Below, piece after piece: positions 33,563-44,471 of a stretch of DNA of 64,000 nucleotides. The stretch is taken from assembly GCA_036426205.1 (NCBI GenBank), contig CM071586.1:12415124-12479123 (forward strand). Direction: 5' to 3'. A model generated the notes under the pieces. The model was given only the letters and a program-made list of their open reading frames with translations, ran no database searches and was not told the origin of the DNA. The stretch is from Ascaphus truei (taxonomy: Eukaryota; Chordata; Amphibia; Anura; Ascaphidae). Numbering within the stretch: position 1 is the first letter of the stretch; each line of letters starts with the position of its first letter. Both the position numbers and the translations under genes were made by a program.

Positions 33563-34260
33563 CATTGTGTATATGTCTTTTCCTGAAATACATGACAATT
33601 TATTTTACCTCCTTGCTTTGCTCAATCAATGATCCCGGTATAAAAAGGTGTTGATTAACCTGGTCTCCCGTAATTGGTGAGCAAACTTTTGAAGTGCGAG
33701 CCCCCTTTTCATCTATGATATTAGTGTGGCCCACCCTGCCTGATTTAATCCAAATCTACATGAGAAAAAAGTTTATTAAATCGGTATCGATATACAATAT
33801 AAATGTGAATACAAATACGTCAAAAAAACTTGCATAATACAACATTTAAAAAAAAGGCAAAATGTGCCAAATTTTATATGGATTTTTAAAATAATTAATT
33901 TCCTCTCATCCTGTCTCATATCCCCTCTCCTCACCTCTCATCTCATACACAGCTCTCTTTCATTCTGTAGGAATACATAACTGTGAAGAAGAATTCCCCC
34001 CACAGCAGCATCCACCTGCTAACTGGAGAGGTGAGCACTGCTGGGGAATGTTACATTATACCAGATTCATGACTGTTCTGACCCAAGCTCACTGTGGCAA
34101 GTGAGTAGAGGCAGGCAGCTTAACTCACTCCCTGTTGATGCACACAGAGTCCTTATTTTCTTCTGTAATCTCTATTGTAGAACAACAGTAAGAAAAAAAG
34201 GGCGGAGACTGGGCAGGTAACAAATATAAGGGAGAGGTCTATTATATTAACTTTACCAGA
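33563..34260 (+). repeat. ZNF 5' region, copy 1 of 29.8-kb duplication
   Basis: From cattgtgtatatgtcttttc onward this matches 63334-64000 almost base for base through the LLTGE exon and into the following intron. The match runs off the window, so the duplicated unit is larger than seen. Confidence 0.92.
33971..34030 (+). CDS. ZNF exon (EYITVKK...LLTGE)
   Basis: A 20-codon exon of the zinc-finger gene: acceptor ttcattctgtag, peptide EYITVKKNSPHSSIHLLTGE, donor gtgagc, phase 0 on both sides. The EYITVKK start corresponds to the DYxVVKK segment that follows LLTGE in frog zinc-finger proteins, and the exon itself ends in LLTGE so that it joins the KRAB exon as [13 protein letters not shown]. It is shorter than usual for this segment. 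The copy at 63732 keeps the frame (EYIIVRKNS...), which supports coding use. Confidence 0.75.
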
Positions 34261-34547
34261 GGAGATAGGTGAGGTGACTGCTGGCTGAAAGAGACAGTAT
34301 ACTTACCTGTTCAATAAGGAAATATGTGATGGAGAAACCAACAGCCAGGGGTCTTGGAACATACCAAATTAGAGCCAGTACAGTAGTTATCCTTTACTGA
34401 CCACGCTCTGTCTGGACCTGTGTGTATTATTCTATCTTCTCTCTGTGTTTCTCTGCATGTTCTTGTTTTACTGTCTCTTTATAAGTAATTGGTATTACAG
34501 AATAAATTGCTCTACGTGAACGCAGAATGGGATTCTCTCTGTCTCAG

Positions 34548-34695
34548 GTACCTATAAGGTGTGAGGATGTTGCTGTCTATTTCTCTATGGAGGAGTGGGA
34601 CTATATAGAAGGACACAAAGGGCTTTACAAGGACGCAATGGTGGAGAATTACAAGTCCCTCAAATCTTTGGGAATCCCATTAAACAGGAGTTCAG
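34548..34695 (+). CDS. KRAB A-like exon of zinc-finger gene
   Basis: A 148-base exon with acceptor tctctctgtctcag and donor gtagaa, phase 0 to 1. It encodes [17 protein letters not shown], then [20 protein letters not shown], then [13 protein letters not shown]. This matches the KRAB A-box pattern ([22 protein letters not shown]). In tetrapods KRAB A recruits TRIM28 to silence chromatin; amphibian versions are divergent and their TRIM28 binding is uncertain. The exon is intact and the strongest evidence that this is a real KRAB-type ZNF gene. Confidence 0.88.
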
Positions 34696-34969
34696 GTAGA
34701 ACTATGTTTAAAAAAAGTTCATAGCGTCCTGCTAGATTCAATAGAAGTGACATACAGTCAAACCCACATGTAACAAAAATGGTAGAGATGAAAATAAAAA
34801 AGGGACGAGAACAAAAAAGAAACAATAGTGCTATTTGTTTCTAAAAGTTAATCAGTGTATTAACTAACATCCAATGGTTGCACTCACATTTGGGAAGTTC
34901 TTTTAAGCATTTAGCATTTGAGGAGTCTCTCCTTTAGCTCTCCCCTCAATCACTCTCCTGCACAAATAC

Positions 34970-35330
34970 TCTAGGGTTTGTTCGGGCTGCAGACACAGCT
35001 TCCCTATAGTGTAGTTTGGATTCCACCCTCTAACCTACTTGTCGAGATGCTCCGACGGTGTGTGGTTGCATATGCGCACTCAGTCCTTCTCGTGCAGGAA
35101 TGTCAATGGGGGCTGGGTAATGTCCTCTGTTTACTCGGCTATCTCCATCCTACGCATTTCACCGGGGTACTCGGCTTCATCAGGGAAGCCACAGGGTTGC
35201 AATACTACTACTAAATCTAACTGGAAGCTATGAGCTCTTATGAACTTTTTTGGACTTATTTGCTTACCCTCCAGCTGAGGATGGATATTGAGTTGCTACA
35301 CCAGCTGATTTATTGCTTAAGAGCTATCAA
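34970..35330 (-). mobile_element. Penelope terminal-repeat-like fragment
   Basis: The minus strand contains cctgatgaagccgagtaccc followed by cggtgaaatgcg, the conserved terminal segment of many Penelope elements, with a hammerhead-like core at 35157-35183. No coding sequence. Boundaries are approximate. Confidence 0.45.
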
Positions 35331-35436
35331 TTGTTGTTTTATTTAGCTGTGTTTTCTTAGAGTTTTTATAGATGTTTTACATACATTCACCAGCATAATA
35401 TATTTATATCATATATACTTTTTTTCAATATTAATG

Positions 35437-35712
35437 CAGGTGCAGTCACGAGTATTAGAACACTTGTACCTGGGAGATTCTGAGGCAATCTCATTGTAAA
35501 TTCTTCAACATTGCCGCAACATTTCTGTGAGATTCTTAATGGCCCATATGATTAGCACAGGGGGGGGTCCCTGCAGTTCCATTCAAACTGATTGATCCCT
35601 GGGGTGTTAATGCGATGGGCCATTAAGAATCTCACAGAAATGTTGAGGCATTTACTGTGAGACTGCCCCAGAATTTCCAAGGCAAGTGTTCTAATGCTTG
35701 TGGCTGCATCTG
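35437..35712. mobile_element. Palindromic MITE, 276 bp
   Basis: Long inverted arms: 35437 caggtgcagtcacgagtatt and its complement ending gtggctgcatctg at 35712; the cattaagaatctcacagaaa core is mirrored. TA follows on the right; the left neighbour reads TG. Its TIR start (CAGATGCAGC) matches the 4889 MITE, suggesting related ends. Confidence 0.8.
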
Positions 35713-36119
35713 TAATTTAATATTTAGTTGAATAGTTATATACTTGTATAGAACTATGTTTTGTTTGTTATGGACTTGAACCAAAATATCCCACTCTGGG
35801 TTCATGCCAATTATGTAAAAAATATTATCAGCAGAGACACAAGTTTGCAGTCTCTCTCTCTTCTGTGTTAGTAGAACACCGTCCCAAGTGTATTAAAATG
35901 GCGACGTAACCCTTGTGGGTTAAAAACTCTTAATTAAAATGTTTTTCTATCTTAATTTATATGTGAATACTATGAAGATAGGGTCAATTAATTTTGAGAT
36001 AGGACAAGTCCATAAAAGATTCTTAAGAATGAATATACATTTTTACAATATCTTTAAACTGCTATAATGTATGGTATAAATGTATACACATCTGTTTAAT
36101 CCTCTATTGGAACTAACAG

Positions 36120-36227
36120 GCCTCCACTATGAACATCTAGATATTGTATCAATTAAAGAACAGAGAGAGGATGAGAGAGGGGAACAGGACATTCAACTGG
36201 GGAAACTCCACCCAGACACCAGTGCAG
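36120..36227 (+). CDS. ZNF linker exon
   Basis: A 108-base exon, acceptor ggaactaacag, donor gtgagt, phase 1 on both sides, so it fits exactly after the KRAB exon. It encodes GLHYEHLDIVSIKEQREDER, then GEQDIQLGKLHPDTSAG: acidic and low in structure, as usual for the spacer between KRAB and fingers. No domain recognised. Confidence rests on splice signals, open frame and phase. Confidence 0.7.
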
Positions 36228-36474
36228 GTGAGTAACATACAGGATAATAATCTCCATGGAACATGGGTCAGAATTAATAAATAGTCTCCCCGAGTTCTTA
36301 AATGTTAAGTTCATGTGAATATTTTTGACTGTTTAAAACCCTTTAAAATCGTTGGTAGGTGTATTTATATTCCAATGTTAATTTCTAGCAAGTTCATTTG
36401 ATAAAAAAATGTTTTAGGGAAAAAAAGAGTAAATGTGTGTGTATATATATATGTACGTATGTATTGATGTAGTA

Positions 36475-36544
36475 TGTTGTTATATATTTGTAGTTTTATA
36501 TATATATGTGGGTGTGTATATATATTTATATATATATATATATG
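36475..36544. repeat. (TA)n microsatellite, left of hAT MITE
   Basis: Alternating TA/GT sequence interrupted by the 36545-36700 MITE and continuing to about 36770. Confidence 0.85.
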
Positions 36545-36700
36545 CAGTGTTCGACAAACCTATACATTTGCTCGCCCCGGGCGAGTGGATTTAACCCCCG
36601 GGCGAGTAAATATTGGCCCAAGCAGCACACGTTTGGTACTAGGTGGCGAGTAGATTTTTTTGTGTGGCGAGTAGATTTTTTGGTGATTTGTCAACCACTG
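36545..36700. mobile_element. hAT MITE with 8-bp TSD
   Basis: A 156-base element starting cagtgttcgacaaacc and ending ggtgatttgtcaaccactg (imperfect TIRs of about 16 bases), flanked on both sides by the 8-base duplication tatatatg (36537-36544, 36701-36708). It contains the repeated gggcgagt/ggcgagtaga motif. The TSD length and CAGTG ends fit hAT. Confidence 0.85.
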
Positions 36701-36732
<32 letters not shown>

Positions 36733-37239
36733 ATGTGTGTATATATATATATATATATGTGTGTATATGTATAGTTTACCGTTATTTTCTTTTCTGGGTC
36801 TCCAATCACTGCACTGGGTACTAAATTTGCTAGTTCCTCCCCTTCAGATTGTAGGGGAGACAGGTGAGAGCCGGGAAGGCTGGACAGTAGAAGGTTACAA
36901 TAGACGAGAGAGGATAAGGGCCTGCGTTAGAGTTTTAGCAGTAGAGCAACAGAGGAAAGGGTGTATCTTGGAAAATGGAGGAAAAAAGCAAGTCGGGAAG
37001 GTGTCTGATGCTAAATTCCTCTCTAGTAGTGCTGATAATGCTGAAACCTGTCCTTTTAAGTAACTCAGACTGAAACCCTTGTCAAACCCATCTTGCAAAA
37101 ATGCTATCAATGACTAAAAAGAGAGAACAGAAAAATCTTAATTTTTCTTCTGACACCAGTCTTGAAGTCAACGGTATATTAATAAAATTGAGGTTGCCTG
37201 GCTGGCATTAGAGTTTCAATTGCCTTATCTGAACATCCC

Positions 37240-38442
37240 TTCTTTTTCAGTATGTGCCACCTAATCTCCATGTCCCCTGAAAGACTGGGAGATGCCATGT
37301 GGGATCTATTGCCATATTCACCAGATGGGCAAACCATGTTCTTCTTGTCTTATTTGAGTGATCATATGAAAGCCTTGAGTAGAAGCAGTCAACTTTTTTG
37401 TTTTTGAGATAGACCTCATGGAACCCTCTCTGGGGCTGACCCTGGGGATACATCAGCTGGTAAAATATCGCAATATCTAATTCCCATTCATCTGGACGGA
37501 TTCTTGTTCGGCTCAAAAAGTCAGCTGCAGCATTTTCTTTTGCATCTGGGAATATGAACCGCGGTGATGTTGTTCGTGTGGTCATCCTAAGACATGATGT
37601 GAGTCTCCCGCTTCTGGTTCCTTCTTCTTTTGCAATGTATATTACCATGGCAATATTGTCAGACTCTACTCTTATATTATTGTCTTTAATACAAGCGTGA
37701 CATTTTTTGATCATGTTCTTCACTGCGCGCATTTTTAGCATGTTTGCTGGAAGCTCTTTGTAGGACCTTGGCCAACTTCTGTGTGCCAACCGTCTTCCCA
37801 TCTGCACTCCCCATCCAGAACTGATTGTTGGTTATTGTTATTCAATCACCTTCCTGGAGGGATCGTGTATTATGTAGATTTTGTGGGATTTCCCACCATC
37901 TTTGATCCAGTCCTGTTCTGGGATATATGTAAATATTTTGCTCTAGATATTTTGGAGCTGTGTTCCATTGATCTAAGAATGTTTTCTGCAGTGGTTTCAT
38001 ATGGAATCTTGCCCATCACCCATGATATTCCAGGATTGTGATTACTGTGTGTGTGTTTGACAGTAACACCTTTTGTCTTGAGATGTTAACAATAATTCTT
38101 CGTGTTCATCCAGTCATTGATATATCTGGATAGCCCTCTTTCTCAACTCAACCACCAATGGAACTACTACCTTGGTAAAGGTGCTAATCCAAAAGGGATG
38201 GCAGTGTATATATAATGCTTCCCCCTTACTGGAATTATGAAGAATCTCTGATGGGTATGTGCAGATATGCATCCTTCAGGTCTATTGAAACCAACCAGTT
38301 CTTTGGCTTGACTTCTTGAATAATTGTGTTTAATCATACTATCTTGAATTTTCTTAGTTGGAGGAAAGTATTGAACCTCCTGAGATTCAGTACTGCTCTG
38401 AATTCTCCCTGTACTTTTCTGACCAGAAATATATATAAACAT
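37240..38442 (-). pseudogene. DIRS-like retrotransposon: RT and RNase H fragment
   Basis: Minus strand, tyrosine-recombinase-type retroelement. RT motifs come first (HTHQRFFIIPVRGKHYIYTA, IPFGLAPLPR at 38442-38167), then VVVPLVVELRKRAI and a decayed catalytic site reading YINDW where DIRS has YLDDW. RNase H follows (37807-37247): MLKMRAVKN, RVESDNIAMVIYI, GTRSGRL, then FPDAKENAAADFLSR and VDCFYSRLS. Several frame breaks. The recombinase is not present. Assignment is by motif similarity to vertebrate DIRS pol. Confidence 0.8.
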
Positions 38443-38520
38443 ATTGGATCAAAATAAAAACTCCAACACGTTTCATGACGGTCACTTCTTCAGGGATGCT
38501 GTGATTGGTTGGAGTTTGTG
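38443..38520 (-). mobile_element. Penelope-like tip with hammerhead-like core
   Basis: On the minus strand: ctgaagaagtgaccgtcatg, then aaacgtgttggag. Core boxes CTGAAGA and GAAAC with a 4-bp stem between (GTGA/TCAT) lie at 38470-38493. Coding sequence is not attached. Confidence 0.4.
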
Positions 38521-39840
38521 ACACGGTACACGTCACTGTAACGCCTGTATGCCCGCAGACCAGGCCAGTCCCCAGTACTGAGGTGGGTAAGGGTATAACA
38601 AGCACCCACAGCAGTGAGGGTATGCCCGTAGTGTGGTAAGATGCGCTGCCGGGCCTGATGAGAAAAGGTTAACAAGATACTTGCTGCGTCCGGGGTGCCA
38701 GAAGTCTGAGGGTTAATGTCCAAGAGCCGTGGGTAAGGGGCAGGAGATAGCAGCGTAGTGAGGTCCAAAGCCGAGTCTAGGGGTAGCGAGGTACACGTAG
38801 TCAAACAAGAGCCGAGATCAAATCCAAAGGTATTCAACAGAGGCAGGGACAGGAACAAGAGCTGCAACACAGAACAGAGCTTGGCATAGACAACTGCACA
38901 ACAGGAGTCACAGAAGAACTATGCAGAGCGAGGAAAGAGAGGGCAGACTGGGGTTATAATTGCAGGAGGACCAATGGTAGCAAGGGGTGGAGTGGAGGCC
39001 TGTCTGAGCAAGCCCAGGGATAGGTCCAGGTGTGCAGGATGGGAGTCAGACAGGTGAATAGTGGAAATCGCCTGCAGTCAATGGGGGGTGGCAACATATA
39101 CACTTTCCACTACCATACCCTTATATCTGTCACAATACCTACATGCCTATATAGTATTTCTATTCTGTACGTGCATACAGTAGAGGCAGCGATTATTCTA
39201 ACAAAAACCAGTGGCAATTCCCCAAAAGACCCAGGTACACCCAGGTACAGGTGAAGCCGATGGGGGGCGGAGGCAGCGGCACGGGAGGGCAGCCAAGAGG
39301 ATCGGGTATGCACGCACTCTGTAAGATTGCCGTGCGCGCGCCCTTTCCACGTGTGGAAGGATGTGGCGTGGAGGAGTGGCATGGCGCCCGAGCAGAAGAG
39401 GTAAGGAGCCGACGGGGAGGGGGACCGGAGCAAGCAGGCGCACTGGGAGCCGAGGTGACTCCAGACGATCCTCCCAAGGTTTGTGAGGAAATTTCCGACG
39501 AAATTGTTTAAGGAGAGCTGGAGCATGAATATGATGACAAGGTACCCAGGAGCGTTCCTCCGGGCCATATCCCTTCCAATGAATGAGGAACTGAAGTCTG
39601 CCCCTGGAAAAACGTGAATCGAGAATGGACCTCAAATTCCTGTTGCCCTTGTATTACGACGGGATTGGGTCTCTCTGCTGTGCTGATTGGATGTTGAGAC
39701 GCGCAGTACCCAAGAACTGTAACTGCTGGAGAAAGTGGATCTCGATTGATATTCTTCTACTCCCTCACCAACTCTGGCTATCCCATTCCTTGGAGGAACA
39801 GTGATGTGAGGGTGAACAACTTTGGCATCCGTGGCCATAT
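38521..39840 (-). mobile_element. Chromovirus (Ty3) 3' end: integrase chromodomain and LTR
   Basis: The minus strand at 39635-39480 encodes a chromodomain (ILDSRFSRGRLQFLIHWKGY, then GPEERSWVP) followed by a basic tail, the carboxyl end of a chromovirus integrase; this module reads methylated histone tails to target insertion. Upstream 39838-39640 is frame-broken. Downstream 39190-38521 has LTR character (attataaccccagtctgccc, AG-rich and CT-rich blocks) but exact LTR ends were not fixed. Dead fragment. Confidence 0.75.
39091..39177. repeat. 87-base direct repeat, copy 1
   Basis: gcaacatatacactttccac through gtacgtgcata recurs at 40413-40498 with only a few differences. Confidence 0.85.
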
Positions 39841-40412
39841 CGTAGCCTGTGAAGGAAGACGTGGTGCCTTCTGTGGAGTCTGTGCAGCCGTCGTGGGAGC
39901 ACCTTATCCATTACAGGTTTTTATACTGTCACAAAAGTACCCTTTTGCTATGTACCTTTCATCCAGGGATCACCACTTTCATCACTTCCAAGTAGCGGAG
40001 ACAGTCTTCTGACACAGAGGTGAAAATAAAGCTTTGGCCTGTTTATTTTGCCATTAAGATGTTGCAGCAGATAACATAAATAAATCAAAACAAACAAAAG
40101 TCCTTGCTCCACTGAGCACAAAACACCGCTCTCTTAGTACAAGCTTCTCTGAAAACAAATTGGTTTGCTCACAGGCAGGCTTTAACAGCTGCTCCTCTTC
40201 ATTAGCAGTTGCAGCTGTGTGAGACCAGGGAGAGCTAGAAGTCCCGGTCTCGATTCTACCTGGTAAATCTCCAAAACGTGGAGTAAAGCACTGGCCCACC
40301 CTACTCTCCAAGTGCTCCGCCCCAGGGACCCAATAGGAGTCGCAATAATCCAAAATTGCACACTGCATCTCCCTGGGGCTTAATTATGGCAGAAACCCTG
40401 CAATAATTGAGG

Positions 40413-40498
40413 GGCAACATATACACTTTCCACTACCATACCCTTATATCTCACAATACCTACATGCCTATATAGTATTTCTATTCTGTACGTGCATA
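40413..40498. repeat. 87-base direct repeat, copy 2
   Basis: Second copy of 39091-39177. The 1.24 kb between holds the chromovirus end and an unassigned LTR-like stretch (40030-40400). Confidence 0.85.
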
Positions 40499-40681
40499 TT
40501 TTACCTTCCATATACAAATTCTATTTTTACATACTACACTATGAGGGTCTTGCGCTTTCTTCTTTTTCTCTTGATCTAGCTGGCATTATCTTGACCTCAG
40601 CCTTTCTAGTACAGCTACAGACACTCTACTTGTAAAGAGATGTTTATTATTATATATTTTCACTATGGTGTTATTTGTCAC

Positions 40682-42452
40682 TGTCATGGGAGAGGGGGTT
40701 TGGCCACCCCCTGCTCTCACTTGGGAAGCAAGGGGTTAACCGGACTGCGGTCCAGTAATGTGTTTTTACCCTGCTTAAGTAGCCAAATGTGCATCCCCCT
40801 ATAAATATGTATTGTTCCCATTCCAGTGTCTGCACCAACACATACACTGGGGTGGATGCGGGAGGGAAGGGGTTAATAGTCGAGGAGTGATTATAGCCTT
40901 TTGTTCCCTTTTCCCGCCTTTACAGGCTCCATTTTGCAGTTTCTCCATAGGTCGCCGTTGGGGCTCAATACAACCCTATGGAGATTCCGGCGATTTGGGC
41001 CCGTTTCCGTAGAAGACCTGCAGGTGGCGCCCGAGAGGAGCAGCAGCGGTTCCCCATTGTAAGTCAATGCAGCCATTCATTTCAATGGGGATTCCTTGAC
41101 GCCGACCTCCAGGAACGGGTGGGCAGCCATCTAAACCGCAGCCCGCAGAAGCGGATACAATATATGAAAGAGAGCTTTGATCACACTGAGTTCAACTACA
41201 ATTGGTGTGGGAAACTTAGGTTCTAGGGCACCCAGAAATAAAAAAAAAAATTGCCCCTAGACCCTAGGAACCCCCACACTCGACCACCACCGGGTCCAGG
41301 AATGAGGGACCCCCATAAAGGGTCGCATGTAGTCACTGTTCTGGCATGACCGCATGGCCATTTCCAGCCCTCTCAGATCAACCAGACGGAGTATGCGCAA
41401 ATGTAAAAATTGTGGTTTTCCTATAGACTTCAATGGTGGAGTTGCTCCATTGAAAGCCTCTGGCGGCAGAGCCCATTGACTTCAATGGTGGAGTGGCTCC
41501 ATTGAAAGCCTATAGCGGCGGACCCCATTGACTTCAACGGCGGAGTTGCTCCATTGAAAGCCTATGGCAGCTGAGCCCATTGACTTCAATGGCGGAGTGG
41601 CTCCATTGAAAGCCTATAGCGGCGGAGCCCATTTACTTCAACGGCGGAGTTGCTACATTGAAAGCCTATAGCGGTGGAGCCCGTTGATTTCAATGGGAGA
41701 GTGAAAATCAGAGATTTCTTTTAGCTTTAGCGGAGAATCCTGCATTAAAGTTTATAGGGGATTTTAACTTATTTTTTGTATCTCCGGTCCTGGGGGTCGT
41801 GGAAGGCTGAAACTTGGCCACTTTGGCATAGGTCCTCCGGCATGAGGACCTGGCAAATTTCAGCCCGCTCAGACCCACAGAATGGATTATTTTAATATGT
41901 GTATTAAAGAAATACTGTTTTGCAAAGCTGGTATAAAAGCCCGGGAAAAGTTACTGGCTCTGCTTTATGTTAATGTTCAGGGGGGAGACAAGTGGTCTAC
42001 AATAAACCCTCTGATCAAAGGCTGACCACTCTGATTGTGTACAATAGGGCAGGGGAACGCAGAGCCCGAGTGGTCTGTAAGTGTCATAATTCACACTTAC
42101 GGACAGAAGGGTGGCCTGACTTCAAAGGAGTCTGCTAGACATTCAGGCGCCCCAAGGTTAAGGTATGAGGGCTGAAACTCCATATTAACAAGTGTAAGCC
42201 CTATACCCATTGTCTTCGAGTCTTTTCGGGATGTCTTCATCTGAACCTGTATTGCTGAATGAAGTAGCAATCCTGTATCCTGATTGCTCATTGTCCAACC
42301 CTTAAGTAAGTGCTAATTCTTGTCTGTTATTTGTATATCTTGTGTATTCACCTTCTTTAAGGAATAAACTATATTTATTATATCTAAGTCGTGTTCAATT
42401 CAACCCAGATATTTTGGTGTGTTTTATAAACCTATCACTAGCTACCGTGACA
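40682..42452 (+). mobile_element. Left LTR of 12.6-kb LTR element
   Basis: A 1771-base LTR, TGTCATGGGAG...CTACCGTGACA, preceded by target duplication gtcac (40677-40681). It contains about five tandem 52-base units (gacttcaatggyggagt...) at 41428-41690. The matching right LTR is 51530-53265. Internal structure is typical of a large LTR; no coding sequence. Confidence 0.93.
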
Positions 42453-42844
42453 GGCTTATATAAAACTGATGGCAGCGGTGGGATTGAATTGAACCTGTAT
42501 TACAGTTTACTGCGGGACTCTGTAATACAGTTGGAACTCGGGTGAATTGCGAGTTCCTGAGGCTAAAGATATTGGACACACAGTGTACAATATATAACAC
42601 AAGATATGGCACCACCTCACTGTTCCCCTACTTGTGAGAAGCATTGCTTCCAGAACCCAAGTGCTGGCCATCCGTGTGACGAGCCGGGCACCCGAGACCG
42701 GAGGAATGTATCAAGTCCGAGCGGGAACCTGCAGCCGATAGAGCTGAGAGAGAGGCGGCGATCAGTGAGCACAAAACCCGGCAGGCTGAGCAAAGATCCA
42801 CAGCTGCAGCCGCTGTAACCACCAAACCGCCCAGAGAGCAGGGA

Positions 42845-43213
42845 ATGGACCCAGCTCCGGAACGGCAGAGACTTGCGGAGGCAGCAGGGGGAGTCCACGG
42901 GAGTCTTACAGCAGGAGAGGTATCGGCCATTGCGGCGGCCAGTCCATTTTCCCTGGAAAAGCTTTCACTGATGTCTGCGTGGGGAGGGATGTTGTCCCAG
43001 GCGGAACGGAACGAGCGCCAGAAGCTGGCAAAGTCCCGACCCGCTTACCCCCTCCCTGAGCTTACCCCCTCCCTGAGCTGAGGTAGTCCACCGGCAGCGG
43101 AGGAGCTCCGGCAGAAGCGGCGGTGTTACCACTGCAACAAAGCGGGCCACATCAAAGCCTGATGCCCGGACCGTGCGCGGTCGGCCAAAAAAGCCCCTCA
43201 GGGCCAGCGCTCA
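42845..43213 (+). pseudogene. gag-like fragment with CCHC zinc knuckle
   Basis: A single frame reads MDPAPERQRLAEAAGG onward to a stop at 43079, then continues in the same frame to the knuckle CYHCNKAGHIKA-stop-CP (43124-43166). The CX2CX4HX4C spacing is kept, but a TGA sits before the last Cys, probably CGA or AGA mutated. A Gln/Glu and Pro-rich open stretch follows to 43726. RNA-binding nucleocapsid role by family knowledge. Confidence 0.65.
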
Positions 43214-44353
43214 TGAGCTGCGGAAAAGGTGACCCATTTAGCGGCATCCTCCAATGGCTCCCGCCCAGCCGGGTCGACAACCCTTCGCGGGACGTCCCCT
43301 GAAGAACCTGGCCGGGCTTCATCGGCTACAGCAGTGGAGAGCGGCGGCCATCCATCTGATCCCGGCGGAGAACAGCGGAGCGGCGGCCGGAGCATATCTT
43401 TTCCGGTCATCAGCAGCGGTGCCCGGCAAGCGGTCGGCTTGCTACAGCAAGGTTCTGTGATACACCTGGCCCGACCTGATATGGTCCAGCCAGTGGAAGT
43501 GCTCCCAGGACACGGGATGCAGGCGGCGGAGGAGAAGCCGCGATTCCAGCATCATGCCGGAGCCGATTTGATTTGGGGGGAGGCTCGGAGTGTGCAGGAG
43601 GTGGGTGTTTTACATTGTTTGGCAGAGTCAACGATCGTCAGCGATCACCGGAGCCCCACGATCTACGCCGGCGACCCTGTGCCGAAGCCAGTGCTGTTGC
43701 GGCAGTCACCCGGAGCTCACCCGTAACGGTGGCGGAAGAGCCGCGATTCTGGCAACGTGCCGGAGCCCTTTCTGAGTGGGGGAGGGACAGGGGTTGCGAG
43801 AGGAGGGTGGTTCACCTTGTTTGAATGGAGCCATGTTTCTCCTCAAGGACCTGGGATCCATGTCCTGCACCATTTTCCCTGTGCCAAAGCCGGGAGCTGT
43901 TGTGGCAGTTGCCCGTTGCTTTCCGGCCAAGATGACGCCGGCGGCGGCCACTCCAGTACCCCTGCAATCGGGACCTACGAAGGTGGCGGTCTCTGCGGGG
44001 ACAAGCGAGGTAAGCCAGACCCAGTCGCAGACTGACCCTGACTTAGTTTTTCCCACGACTGTACCCTGTTGTTCCCCTGTAGGAGTAACCGGTGGGTGGC
44101 AGGAGATAGGGTTACCAGGGGAGGGGAACGAAGGGCAGCTTGTAGGGCAGCTAGGCTTTCCCATTACCCTGGTGGAGCATCAAGGGGGCTCTCAGTTAAG
44201 AGCCCCACTGTTGCAGCCTTGCTATAGGCTGGAGGTATCAGGGGTTGTGGCAAAATTAGACCACCCCAGGGTTACCTACCAGCCAAGAGCTAAGGCGGGT
44301 GCATCCGCACCAGCAACCCTGTGCTCGTCTCCGGTAATAGGGGCACAGCTTCA

Positions 44354-44471
44354 GGGAGAGGGGCTAGCCCTGTTAGCACCCAGCTCTAGGTTAGGATTGC
44401 CTGGGAGAGGGGTGGGCCAGTGGGAACCGGGGAGGAAAGGCAGCAAGTGAGCCAGCTAGATTTCCCCATTA
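44354..44471. repeat. 118-base duplication left of L1
   Basis: Runs from gggagaggggctagccctgt to tttccccatta. It ends exactly where the L1 begins, and its duplicate (48333-48454) starts exactly after the L1 poly(A). Confidence 0.85.

Noticed and set aside
43229..44450. Open frames of 165 and 224 codons in the LTR element interior
   Set aside because: GC-rich, repetitive, several overlapping frames, no recognisable domain; could be gag extension but not supportable as genes.
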